From: Deltaproteobacteria bacterium
Lineage (GTDB): Bacteria > Desulfobacterota > Syntrophobacteria > Syntrophobacterales > Syntrophobacteraceae
Length of the DNA stretch: 35,010 nucleotides
NCBI GenBank assembly: GCA_021813685.1
Contig: JAKAJS010000103.1
Location: 1-35,010 of the forward strand
Direction: 5' to 3'
A model generated the notes under the pieces. The model saw only the letters and a program-made list of their open reading frames with translations. It had not been told where the DNA came from and did no database searches. This document shows, one piece after another, positions 7,453-14,080 of this stretch. The position numbers and the translations under genes were made by a program. Positions within the stretch are counted from its first letter, which is position 1; the number at the start of each line of letters is the position of its first letter.

Positions 7453-7985
7453 AGCTGGACATTCAAAAAATGCGAGTTGAGAGCGGCACCCCTGCTAATC
7501 CTGCTAAAGCTGCTAAACTTTCAGGCGACGAGAAGGCCGAGCAGGGGAAAATTAGCAGGATTAGCAGGTTTAGCAGCGTGGACCCTTCAAACTTGCATTT
7601 TTTCAACGACTGCGATGGCCATTGCCGGACATGCAGGACACCATGTGGCCTGCGAGCACCCGCCGAACAAGGCGCGGCGCTTCCGCCTGGACCGCTTCCC
7701 TGTCTGGCCTGCTCGAACCGGGGCCAATGCTCGAAGCCTGGCGACCAGACTGTCAGCATGGGCAAGCTTTGCGCCTGCGATGGAACATCACCAGGCCGGG
7801 CGATACGCGCGCAGTATCCAGACGACCAGCGCCGGGTGAAATGCTCCTACTGTGTCCATCTGGACCTTTCCGCGATCCGGGCAGTGTGCAGGAAAAGCAA
7901 ACAGGAAAAGACGGGAATTTCTCTCCTTACCACATGCCCCGATTTCATCATGCGGGGCACTCTGGCGGGGAAGACGGGGGCATGA
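7443..7985 (+). CDS. Cysteine-rich protein of unknown function
   Basis: A 180-residue protein that starts at ATG 7443 behind GGGGAGTGG. Residues 17-45 contain two short repeats, PANPAKAAK and ISRISRFSS, which are the translations of the mirrored heptamer arrays at 7492-7576. The rest holds about 13 Cys in clusters: CDGHCRTCRTPCG, CLACSNRGQC, CAC, KCSYC and later single Cys up to TTCPDF, which suggests zinc or iron-sulfur binding. Another frame over 7622-8038 is also open, but this frame carries the ribosome site and a coherent Cys pattern. Its stop overlaps an ATG at 7982 that opens a mere 18-codon frame. The family is not recognised. Confidence 0.6.
   Translation: MFVKLDIQKMRVESGTPANPAKAAKLSGDEKAEQGKISRISRFSSVDPSNLHFFNDCDGHCRTCRTPCGLRAPAEQGAALPPGPLPCLACSNRGQCSKPGDQTVSMGKLCACDGTSPGRAIRAQYPDDQRRVKCSYCVHLDLSAIRAVCRKSKQEKTGISLLTTCPDFIMRGTLAGKTGA
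7492..7576. repeat. Six CTGCTAA heptamers in two mirrored triplets
   Basis: CTGCTAA occurs at 7492-7498, 7501-7507 and 7510-7516, and its reverse complement TTAGCAG at 7552-7558, 7561-7567 and 7570-7576. All six are perfect, each triplet has a 9-bp period, and the two triplets are arranged as an inverted repeat around a 35-bp centre. The longest exact inverted match is 17 bp. The period equals three codons, so the array is compatible with the coding frame. It could be an iteron-like binding site, a replication origin, or a strong RNA hairpin. Confidence 0.9.
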
Positions 7986-8084
7986 AATCCTTATTTGGCG
8001 AGGTTCCAGGGCCGGAATTGAGCACAGAAAAACCGTAAAGCAGGCCCCTTTGATTACAAACCATCAACTTTTGGAGTTGGCACG

Positions 8085-8537
8085 ATGGCAAGGCGATTGA
8101 GGACGATAGCGGACGTGAGACGATACCTGTCAACACTGATTAACCGTCTCGAAGAGAACGCGGGCGACGAACTTGACCCGGCGGTTGCCGGACGCCTGGC
8201 GTACATTTCAAACATTCTCCTGGGCGCAATCAAAGACGCTGACATTGAACAGCGGGTGCGCGTCCTTGAGGAAAAACTACTAAACAGAGATAAGACCATG
8301 GCTTCAGCACTAGAGAGCCGCCTTCACAAAATCGAGATCATGAGCAATTCAAAGAACCGTTTGCATGTGGTCGTAGTCCCGACCTACCCGGCGGATGCGT
8401 CCGAAACCGAGAAAAAGACGGTCGTTGATGCAGCGATCCGCGACTACGAACAATCACGCGGAAAGATCGGGGAAAATGACGTGACCGTGATCGTGATCGA
8501 CCGCTTCACCGGGGAGTCTTCCGATGGAACCAGTTAA
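8085..8537 (+). CDS. Small helical element protein, unknown function
   Basis: 150 residues; GGAG lies 9 bases before ATG 8085. The N-terminal half (ADVRRYLSTLINRLEEN, AGRLAYISNILLGAI) is helical, and residues 60-90 with EQRVRVLEEKLLNRDK look like a short coiled coil. The C-terminal half has a beta-strand LHVVVVPTYP and a second VTVIVIDRF. Similar small proteins occur near DNA-packaging or replication genes in phages, but I cannot name the family. Its end overlaps the next small gene by 14 bases. Confidence 0.65.
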   Translation: MARRLRTIADVRRYLSTLINRLEENAGDELDPAVAGRLAYISNILLGAIKDADIEQRVRVLEEKLLNRDKTMASALESRLHKIEIMSNSKNRLHVVVVPTYPADASETEKKTVVDAAIRDYEQSRGKIGENDVTVIVIDRFTGESSDGTS

Positions 8538-8700
8538 GACCGGAATCCTCATAGCCGAAATGGTTGAGCCTATCCGCGAATGCCCTTGCATTCAGTGTAA
8601 CGAGTCCTGGCACGCAGGCCGGGGATGTTCGTGTGGCGACTGCTGCGACAAGCTCCGTGAATGGACACAGAGCAAAACCGCGCGCCAGCCATGTTTCTGA
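8524..8700 (+). CDS. 58-residue Cys-rich zinc-ribbon-like peptide
   Basis: A short frame opening with ATG 8524 behind GGGGAG, and overlapping the previous gene by 14 bases. The product has CPCIQC, then CSCGDCC about 11 residues later, then a short helix DKLREWTQSK. Two Cys clusters with this spacing could bind one zinc or a cluster. It is the last gene of the element and is followed 70 bases later by a terminator. The overlap with an upstream start and ribosome site support it; function unknown. Confidence 0.55.
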   Translation: MEPVKTGILIAEMVEPIRECPCIQCNESWHAGRGCSCGDCCDKLREWTQSKTARQPCF

Positions 8701-8769
8701 TACGGGTTGACCCGGAAAAGTCGATTGTGGGGCAACCTCGCGCTTCGCTCCCGGTAAATGAGAACATAG

Positions 8770-8798
8770 GCCCGGCTTCGGTCGGGCTTTTTCTTTTC
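8770..8798 (+). terminator. Rho-independent terminator ending the element operon
   Basis: GCCCGGC and GTCGGGC enclose a TTCG tetraloop (7-bp stem with one G-T pair), then TTTTTCTTTT. It is a strong classical terminator and protects the tRNA-Trp region from read-through out of the element. Confidence 0.88.
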
Positions 8799-8905
8799 CA
8801 TTCGCCTACACAGCGGGGGGGGGTACTGCAATATTCCGACAGGGACGGTGACGGACTCGGGGAGCGTCATTCCGACCGGCAAAAGACGGCTTCAAACCGC
8901 ACTCG

Positions 8906-8925
8906 TGCACAGGACGTGCACAGGA
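8906..8925 (+). repeat. Right TGCACAGGA repeats (likely integrase arm sites)
   Basis: TGCACAGGA at 8906-8914 and 8917-8925, 11 bp apart, in the same orientation as the three copies at 2481-2512. A 20-base stretch is identical between the two ends. The site lies 40 bp inside the right att repeat. Confidence 0.7.
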
Positions 8926-8928
8926 AAG

Positions 8929-8960
8929 AAAAAAGACCTAACGGCGATTCCGCTAAGTCC
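8929..8960 (-). terminator. tRNA-Trp terminator carried by the element
   Basis: On the minus strand GACTTAGCGG pairs with CCGTTAGGTC (10 bp, two G-T pairs) and is followed by TTTTTT. It lies 10 bases after the tRNA-Trp 3' end. Compared with the displaced host copy at 2273-2304, changes fall mainly in the loop, so the hairpin is conserved. Confidence 0.8.
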
Positions 8961-8966
8961 TTGAAA

Positions 8967-9019
8967 TTCCTGGCAGGCCAGGAGGGATTCGAACCCCCAA
9001 CCCCCGGATTTGGAGTCCG
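8967..9019 (-). repeat. attR: 53-bp direct repeat inside the intact tRNA-Trp
   Basis: Identical to 2311-2363. It supplies the 3' half of the intact tRNA from the anticodon stem onward. Crossover must have occurred within these bases, most likely near the anticodon loop, as in many tRNA-targeting integrases. Confidence 0.92.
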
Positions 9020-9047
9020 GTGCTCTAGCCGTTAGAGCTACTGGCCT
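8971..9047 (-). tRNA. tRNA-Trp (anticodon CCA)
   Basis: The 77-base gene includes the encoded 3' CCA. Acceptor AGGCCAG/CTGGCCT pairs perfectly; the anticodon stem CCGGA/TCCGG holds the loop CTCCAAA, giving anticodon CCA; the T loop is TTCGAAT. It hosts the 6.66-kb element, which rebuilt its 3' half, so the tRNA remains functional. Confidence 0.97.
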
Positions 9048-9060
9048 GCAGGACGGACTC

Positions 9061-9089
9061 TTATAACTGGTTTGGCTTTTGGATGTAAA
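9061..9089 (-). promoter_or_regulatory. tRNA-Trp promoter
   Basis: On the minus strand TTTACA (-35), a 17-bp spacer and TTATAA (-10) lie so that transcription would start about 7 bases before the mature tRNA 5' end. It is outside the element, so the host still controls the tRNA. The rest of the gene-poor stretch 9048-9415 shows only GC-rich potential hairpins around 9130-9215. Confidence 0.7.
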
Positions 9090-9415
9090 GAAAAAATACG
9101 GCCATTCGGCCCAGAGTTTGAAAATGGAAAGGCGGCGGACGATTTCCCGGGGCTGCGACCGGACCCCGCGGGTATGGGCCGCAGGCCCCGAAAGTCCGGG
9201 TATCGGCGGCGTGTGAACTTTTTTCTTTTCCTGTCGTTTTTCTTCGCATATACTGATTTCATCCCGAAATGAGTTTTATCATTTGTTCTGAGGCCCTGGC
9301 GACCCAGTCTACTCTCCCGTTCCAGATCACGCTCAAGGGTTTCTTTTGTTTCATAACCAATAGTTTCCGCGTTCGGCGCCAGGAGGGCCTGCAGGCGGTC
9401 TTTGCGGGGGAGAAA

Positions 9416-9748
9416 ATGAAAATCAAGTACTGCAAAAAATACGAAAAGTACGTGAGCGGACAACACTGCGAGTTTTTTAATGACGGTCGCTCCTGCGAAT
9501 TCTATAACGAAACGAGCTGGCCCAGCATAAAGGAGCTCTTAAGAGATCTCGACAGGCCGAAGTGGGAGACCAACACGATCATCAAGCCGTTCAAATGCAG
9601 CCTGATGAGCAGAGAGAACACGCACCAGAGAGATCGCACCCGCCGGCTGAGCAAACGCACAACCATCTCCTCCCAGCCGCAATCCCGACCGGAGAAGTCT
9701 TCTTCGGCGAAGGCCGGGGAGAAAAGTGAAATTTTTCCTCTGGCGTGA
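9416..9748 (+). CDS. Small hypothetical protein upstream of the carboxylase genes
   Basis: 110 residues. The ATG at 9416 is preceded by GGGGGAG; the longer frame from 9269 has no ribosome site. The first 30 residues carry a Cys pattern (YCKKYEKYVSGQHCEF, then CEFYNE), followed by a helical part and a long Ser/Arg/Lys-rich tail. It may bind a metal. It lies 87 bases upstream of the biotin carboxylase gene on the same strand. I do not recognise a family. Confidence 0.5.
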   Translation: MKIKYCKKYEKYVSGQHCEFFNDGRSCEFYNETSWPSIKELLRDLDRPKWETNTIIKPFKCSLMSRENTHQRDRTRRLSKRTTISSQPQSRPEKSSSAKAGEKSEIFPLA

Positions 9749-9834
9749 ATTGGTGTTGCGAAAGAGATTGTTTGGAGAAGGGGTAGGTTTTTTCGAAAAT
9801 TGAACGCCTGATACGCGCAACGGAGAGCGAGTTG

Positions 9835-11268
9835 ATGTTCAAAAAGCTGCTTGTGGCAAACAGGGGTGAGATCGCCATCCGCATTATGCGCTCCGCCCAG
9901 GAACTCGGAATAAAGACCGTGGCCGTCTACGAGGAAACGGACAAGACCTCGATGCACATCATGCGCGCCGATGAGGCCGTCTGTATCGGCAGCGGCCCGC
10001 GGCGCGATTATCTCAACATCGAGCGCATCATCCAGGCGGCCCAGAGGACCCAGGCGGAAGCCATCCACCCCGGGTACGGTTTTCTTGCCGAAAACCCCGC
10101 TTTTTCCAAGCAGTGCACGGAAGCGGGGCTTGTTTTCGTGGGTCCTCCCCCCCAGGTCATAATCGATATGGGCAGCAAGGTGATAGCGCGCCGGGTAATG
10201 ACCGAGGCGGAGATTCCCTCGATTCCCGGAACCCCCGTACTGCCTCCCGGAGAGGAAGGGAAACGGTTGGCAACCGCTTTTGCCGAAAAGCACCGCTTCC
10301 CGATCATGGTGAAGGCGGTAGCCGGAGGCGGAGGCCGCGGGATACGAGCAGCCCAGAACATGCGCGAGCTGGAACGGTTTATCGACATCGGGCGCTCCGA
10401 GGCCAAAATGGCCTTCGGAAACGACGAGGTCTATCTCGAAAAGGGGCTGACCAACCCCAGGCACATAGAAGTCCAGGTGCTTGCCGACGGGCACGGCAAC
10501 GTCATCCACCTGGGGACCCGGAATTGTTCCATTCAAAGACGGCATCAGAAGATGATCGAAATAGCCCCGGCGTTTCTACCCGAAGAACTCTCGGAAAAGA
10601 TTTGCCGGACCGCAGTGAGAGCCGCCCGCGCCTGCAATTATCTCAGTGCGGGAACAGTCGAATTTTTGCTCGACCAGGACGACAATTATTATTTTCTGGA
10701 GGTCAACACCCGGATCCAGGTGGAACATACCGTAACGGAGATGATAACCGGCATAGACATCGTGCGCGAGCAGCTGCTGGTCGCGTCCGGAAGTCCCCTT
10801 TCGGTGTCCCAGGAAGACGTGTCGTTTCGGGGAGCGGCCATAGAGCTTAGAATCACGGCCGAGGATCCGAAAAACAATTTCATGCCCAACCCCGGACTGA
10901 TCGAGATATACCAGTCGCCGGGAGGCCATGGTACGCGCATGGACGGCGCGGTCTACCAGGGCTATGAAATTCCCCGCTACTATGATTCGATGATGTGCAA
11001 GCTGACTGTGTACGGATTTACCTGGAAAGAAGCCGTCGACCGTCTGCGCCGGTCCCTGGACAGCTTCCTGATAGCAGGCGTAAAGACCACGATCCCCTAT
11101 TACCGGCAGATCGTAACCGATCCCGATTTTATCAACCAGGATTTCGACACCTCCTATATAGAAACACACCCGCGGCTTCTGGACTATCAGGAGGAAGCCC
11201 ACCCGCTGGGGAAACTCGCGAGCCTGGTGGCCGAGATCAACGCCTACGGCTACAATCCTTATGCCTGA
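9835..11268 (+). CDS. Biotin carboxylase subunit (acetyl-CoA/pyruvate carboxylase type)
   Basis: 477 residues, normal for a stand-alone biotin carboxylase that uses ATP and bicarbonate to carboxylate biotin on a carrier protein. The three parts are clear: N-terminal biotin-carboxylase domain (FKKLLVANRGEIAIRIMRSA), ATP-grasp domain with the glycine loop KAVAGGGGRGIR and the catalytic EVNTRIQVEH segment, and C-terminal domain with RITAEDP. GGAGAG before ATG 9835 supports this start over a TTG at 9832. The next gene, 47 bases on, is a carboxyltransferase, so the two form one enzyme; the substrate is probably pyruvate or a related 2-oxo acid. No biotin-carrier domain is found in either. Confidence 0.95.
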   Translation: MFKKLLVANRGEIAIRIMRSAQELGIKTVAVYEETDKTSMHIMRADEAVCIGSGPRRDYLNIERIIQAAQRTQAEAIHPGYGFLAENPAFSKQCTEAGLVFVGPPPQVIIDMGSKVIARRVMTEAEIPSIPGTPVLPPGEEGKRLATAFAEKHRFPIMVKAVAGGGGRGIRAAQNMRELERFIDIGRSEAKMAFGNDEVYLEKGLTNPRHIEVQVLADGHGNVIHLGTRNCSIQRRHQKMIEIAPAFLPEELSEKICRTAVRAARACNYLSAGTVEFLLDQDDNYYFLEVNTRIQVEHTVTEMITGIDIVREQLLVASGSPLSVSQEDVSFRGAAIELRITAEDPKNNFMPNPGLIEIYQSPGGHGTRMDGAVYQGYEIPRYYDSMMCKLTVYGFTWKEAVDRLRRSLDSFLIAGVKTTIPYYRQIVTDPDFINQDFDTSYIETHPRLLDYQEEAHPLGKLASLVAEINAYGYNPYA

Positions 11269-11315
11269 GAACTCATCTCCCGGAAACCCGATACATCGTG
11301 CAGGAGCTATACGAC

Positions 11316-12965
11316 ATGGCTGAACAGAAAAGAGTTTCCCCCCAAATGCGCCCTTCCGAGATCCTGGATTTTCTGCACCGCACACCGGGGGTTTTTCTCA
11401 CCAATAACGAACGCGACCTTTCCCAGTCCGACTTCATGTGCCGGATCATGCCCCAGACGACCCTGAAAGTCGCTCCCTATCGGGACGCCTCCGGATATTT
11501 CGCCTCCGAGATATGCGGCGGGGCCACCGTGCATATGGATCTCATGAAAAAGCAGATAAACCCCTTCGAAAAGCTCCGCCTGGTCCGTAAGGCCATGCCC
11601 AACACTCTGCTCCAGGCCCTGTGCAGGGGGAAAAATCTCTTCGGCTACCGCCCCTACTCCGATAACGTGGTGGAAATGACGGTGAGGCTCTTATCCAAAT
11701 ACATCGATGTCTGGAGGATGTACGATTTTCTTAACTACATCCCCAATCTCGTTGTTGCGGCAAACGCGGTGAAGGAAGCCGGAAAGCTTCTCATGCCGTG
11801 CCTGTGCTTCAGCACCGGGGCCGACCACACCGATGATTTCTACGCGAAAAAAGTCGAGGAGGTGCTCTCCCTTCTTGGCGAAGATATAATCCTGTGCATC
11901 AAAAACCACTCGGCGCTGGGTTCGCCCGCGCGCATCGCGAGCCTCGTGCGCGCCATCCGCAAGAGATTTCCCGAACTTCTGATTGCCTACCACGGCCATA
12001 ACACGGACGGAAACGATCTCGCACGTCTGGTGGCAGCAGTTCAGGAAGGAGTCAAAATAGTGGAGGTCTCCGACCACGGCTACGGCGGCATCTACAGCCA
12101 GGCGCCGGCCCTGACCGCCATCCAGAACCTCAAGGAATACGGCTTTGAGACCCCCGGACTCAACATCGCCCCCATCCTGGATGCTTCCGATCTCCTGCAG
12201 CGCGAACGACGGCTCTATGAGGGATACACGGGAACCTTCCGCGGGTTCGACCCGACCGTAAAGAGGCACAAACTCCCCGGGGGGGCACTCAGCCTGGCGA
12301 TGGAACAGGCCGAAAAGGCGGGCCTCCTGGAGCGCACACGCGAGCTTTTCAACGAACTCATCGAGGTTCGCAAGGAACTGGGCAATATATGGGTCGTTAC
12401 CCCCGGCAGCCAGATCCTTTGGTCGACCGCTCTTAGCAACGTGCTAAACGGCCGCTACGAAAAACCCTCAGACGACCTCAAACGACTGCTTCTCGGCAGA
12501 TACGGACCTTTTCCGTTCTACGACCCGCAGGGGTGGATTTTTCAAAAGGTGCTCGAAAGCGGCAGGACCGACGGCAAGAGTTGGGAAGAAATCCTGGCCG
12601 ATGAAGGCGGTCTGCAGGATATTCCCGACGAGGACCTCAAAGCCAGGCGCCTTCAGCTCGAGTCGAAGCTCAGACGGCCGGCGACACAGGAAGAGCTCTG
12701 TCTCTACGTACAGTTTCCCCGGGACGCCGTCGATTTCATCAAATTCGAAGAGCGCTTCGGTCAGACCTGGCTTCTTCCCCCGGAAGTGTGGTTTCATCGA
12801 GGCGGCTTCGCCGACGGAACAAGGATCTCCTTTGCCGACGAGGGTGGAAAGACCCATAATATCGATCTCATCTCGACCCGGAAAACCGCCGACGGCGTGC
12901 AGACCTCGTTTCTGGTGGACTACCACTTCCAGACCTACCAGACGCAGAAAGGCGCCGGGGAGTAG
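11316..12965 (+). CDS. Divergent carboxyltransferase (pyruvate/oxaloacetate carboxylase B-like) without biotin-carrier domain
   Basis: 549 residues from ATG 11316 (GGAG 9 bases before). Residues 20-300 resemble the TIM-barrel carboxyltransferase of pyruvate carboxylase: CGGAT at 68-72 and NPFEKLRLVRKAMPNTLLQ at 82-100 are close to consensus. The metal-site residues persist in altered settings: D34 (ERDLSQS for the usual RDAHQS), K196 (CIKNHSA for CIKDMAG), and H226/H228 (YHGHNTD). Residues 300-549 match the conserved PYC/OADA region and end where the biotinyl domain normally begins; no MKM biotinylation motif exists. The carrier must be encoded elsewhere. The changes around the active site suggest an altered substrate. 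Function as the partner of the biotin carboxylase is inferred from adjacency. Confidence 0.85.
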   Translation: MAEQKRVSPQMRPSEILDFLHRTPGVFLTNNERDLSQSDFMCRIMPQTTLKVAPYRDASGYFASEICGGATVHMDLMKKQINPFEKLRLVRKAMPNTLLQALCRGKNLFGYRPYSDNVVEMTVRLLSKYIDVWRMYDFLNYIPNLVVAANAVKEAGKLLMPCLCFSTGADHTDDFYAKKVEEVLSLLGEDIILCIKNHSALGSPARIASLVRAIRKRFPELLIAYHGHNTDGNDLARLVAAVQEGVKIVEVSDHGYGGIYSQAPALTAIQNLKEYGFETPGLNIAPILDASDLLQRERRLYEGYTGTFRGFDPTVKRHKLPGGALSLAMEQAEKAGLLERTRELFNELIEVRKELGNIWVVTPGSQILWSTALSNVLNGRYEKPSDDLKRLLLGRYGPFPFYDPQGWIFQKVLESGRTDGKSWEEILADEGGLQDIPDEDLKARRLQLESKLRRPATQEELCLYVQFPRDAVDFIKFEERFGQTWLLPPEVWFHRGGFADGTRISFADEGGKTHNIDLISTRKTADGVQTSFLVDYHFQTYQTQKGAGE

Positions 12966-12980
12966 CGCAGGGGGATATTT

Positions 12981-13093
12981 CACGCGAAGCCGCCAGATCT
13001 TTTTTTCTCACGCGAAGCCGCGAAGACGCCAAGATGTTCGGATTCTTTCTATGCATTCCCGGTGAAAAGCATTATTCTCTTCGCGGCTTCGCG
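12981..13093. repeat. Intergenic inverted repeat CGCGAAGCCGCGAAG
   Basis: CGCGAAGCCGCGAAG at 13011-13025 has its exact reverse complement at 13079-13093, with an extra partial copy at 12981-12992. The loop is 53 bases. The motif is a low-complexity repeat of 'CGCGAAGNC' type and could form a long RNA hairpin between the carboxyltransferase and xerD genes. Confidence 0.75.
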
Positions 13094-13134
13094 GCTTCGC
13101 GGGCCAAAAATCTCTCGGAGAAGACCGGGCGGGA

Positions 13135-14019
13135 ATGGAAAACGAAATCGATCTTTTTCTCGACAACCTCGCGGTTGAGCGCGGGCTCAGCGCCAACACG
13201 ATAGCTGCCTATTCCGTCGATCTGTTGCATTTTCGAAAATTTTTGAAAGAATCCGGGGTTTCCAAGTGGGTGGATGTTTCCCGGAGCTGCATAAGCGGGT
13301 ATATTCAAAGCATGGGGACGTCGTTTTCCCCGCGCTCCCGCGCTCGCAGGCTGGCCGCGTTGCGAACCTTTTTCGGCTTTTTGTACAAATCGGGCATCAC
13401 GGAGACAAATCCCTCCACCCTGGTCCATTTTCCCAAACTGGGTCCGCAGCTGCCCAAAACCCTCACCTCGGAGCAGATCGATCGTCTGCTTGACCAACCG
13501 GATGTCTCCACGCCCCTCGGCCGCCGGGACAAGGCCATGTTCGAACTGCTCTACGCCTGCGGGCTGCGGGTGAGCGAACTCTCCGAACTGCGGATGAGCC
13601 AGGTCGTTCTCGAACCCGGCTACGTGACGGTTCATGGAAAAGGAGATAAGGAGCGGTTGGTGCCGATGGGCGAAATTGCCGTCGAATGCCTCCGGGATTA
13701 CCTGGAACACGGGCGGCGGTTGTTGCTGAAAAAAGGCTCCGCCAGAGAGGTTTTCCTCAATGCCCGGGGAGAGAATCTCTCCAGACAGGGCGTCTGGAAG
13801 ATAATCAAAAGCCGCGCATTACGAGCGGGGATCGCCGTAAACATCACCCCCCACATGCTCAGGCATTCGTTCGCAACACATCTTCTGGAAAACGGCGCCG
13901 ACCTGCGCTCCCTCCAGGTATTGCTGGGCCATTCCGATATCTCTACGACCCAGATCTATACGCACGTAGCCAGGGAGCGGTTGAAGGAGATACACGGTAA
14001 ATATCACCCCAGACCGTAA
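13135..14019 (+). CDS. xerD: Site-specific tyrosine recombinase XerD/XerC
   Basis: 294 residues, the standard Xer length. It resolves chromosome dimers at dif together with its partner and FtsK. The N-terminal SAM-like domain (1-95) precedes the catalytic domain with R145 (GLRVSELSEL), K169 (HGKGDKER), H240 and R243 (PHMLRHSFATHLL), H266 (LLGHSDISTTQIYTH) and nucleophile Y275; all are intact. The C-terminal end LKEIHGKYHPR is the XerD-type tail, which favours XerD over XerC, but that choice is made without a tree. It is chromosomal and unrelated to the element integrase. Confidence 0.93.
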   Translation: MENEIDLFLDNLAVERGLSANTIAAYSVDLLHFRKFLKESGVSKWVDVSRSCISGYIQSMGTSFSPRSRARRLAALRTFFGFLYKSGITETNPSTLVHFPKLGPQLPKTLTSEQIDRLLDQPDVSTPLGRRDKAMFELLYACGLRVSELSELRMSQVVLEPGYVTVHGKGDKERLVPMGEIAVECLRDYLEHGRRLLLKKGSAREVFLNARGENLSRQGVWKIIKSRALRAGIAVNITPHMLRHSFATHLLENGADLRSLQVLLGHSDISTTQIYTHVARERLKEIHGKYHPRP

Positions 14020-14021
14020 GA

Positions 14022-14056
14022 CAGTGAACAGTGAGCAGTGAGCAGTGAACAGTGAA
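14022..14056. repeat. Five tandem heptamers CAGTGA(A/G)
   Basis: CAGTGAA, CAGTGAG, CAGTGAG, CAGTGAA, CAGTGAA follow each other without gaps right after the xerD stop. A second 7-bp array of a different sequence lies at 18430-18471. Confidence 0.92.
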
Positions 14057-14080
14057 CAGCGCTAGCGGTGACCGACCTGC

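Larger units (their letters stand above)
2311..9019. mobile_element. 6.66-kb integrative element in tRNA-Trp
   Basis: A direct repeat of 53 bp (2311-2363 and 8967-9019, offset 6,656) flanks a block with a tyrosine integrase at the left end, pointing inward. The right repeat completes the intact tRNA-Trp, the left repeat is the displaced 3' half. This is the usual architecture after site-specific integration into a tRNA anticodon/T-arm region. Contents in order: int, HigBA-type module, CxxC-knuckle protein, AlpA-like protein, a helical protein, DUF3987 protein, a Cys-rich protein, a small helical protein, and a 58-aa zinc-ribbon-like peptide. No capsid, tail, terminase, relaxase or type IV secretion genes were recognised, so it resembles a satellite-type or mobilisable island more than a prophage or a self-transmissible element. 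Confidence 0.9.

Noticed and set aside
7982..8038. 18-codon frame starting in the stop codon of the Cys-rich gene (ATGA overlap)
   Set aside because: Very short, with no independent support. It may be a leader or chance; kept out of the gene list.
7622..8038. 138-codon frame overlapping the Cys-rich gene
   Set aside because: Plausible in parts, but it lacks a ribosome site at its start, while the other frame has one and a coherent Cys pattern.
9269..9415. N-terminal extension of the small gene before the biotin carboxylase
   Set aside because: No ribosome site before 9269, while GGGGGAG precedes ATG 9416.
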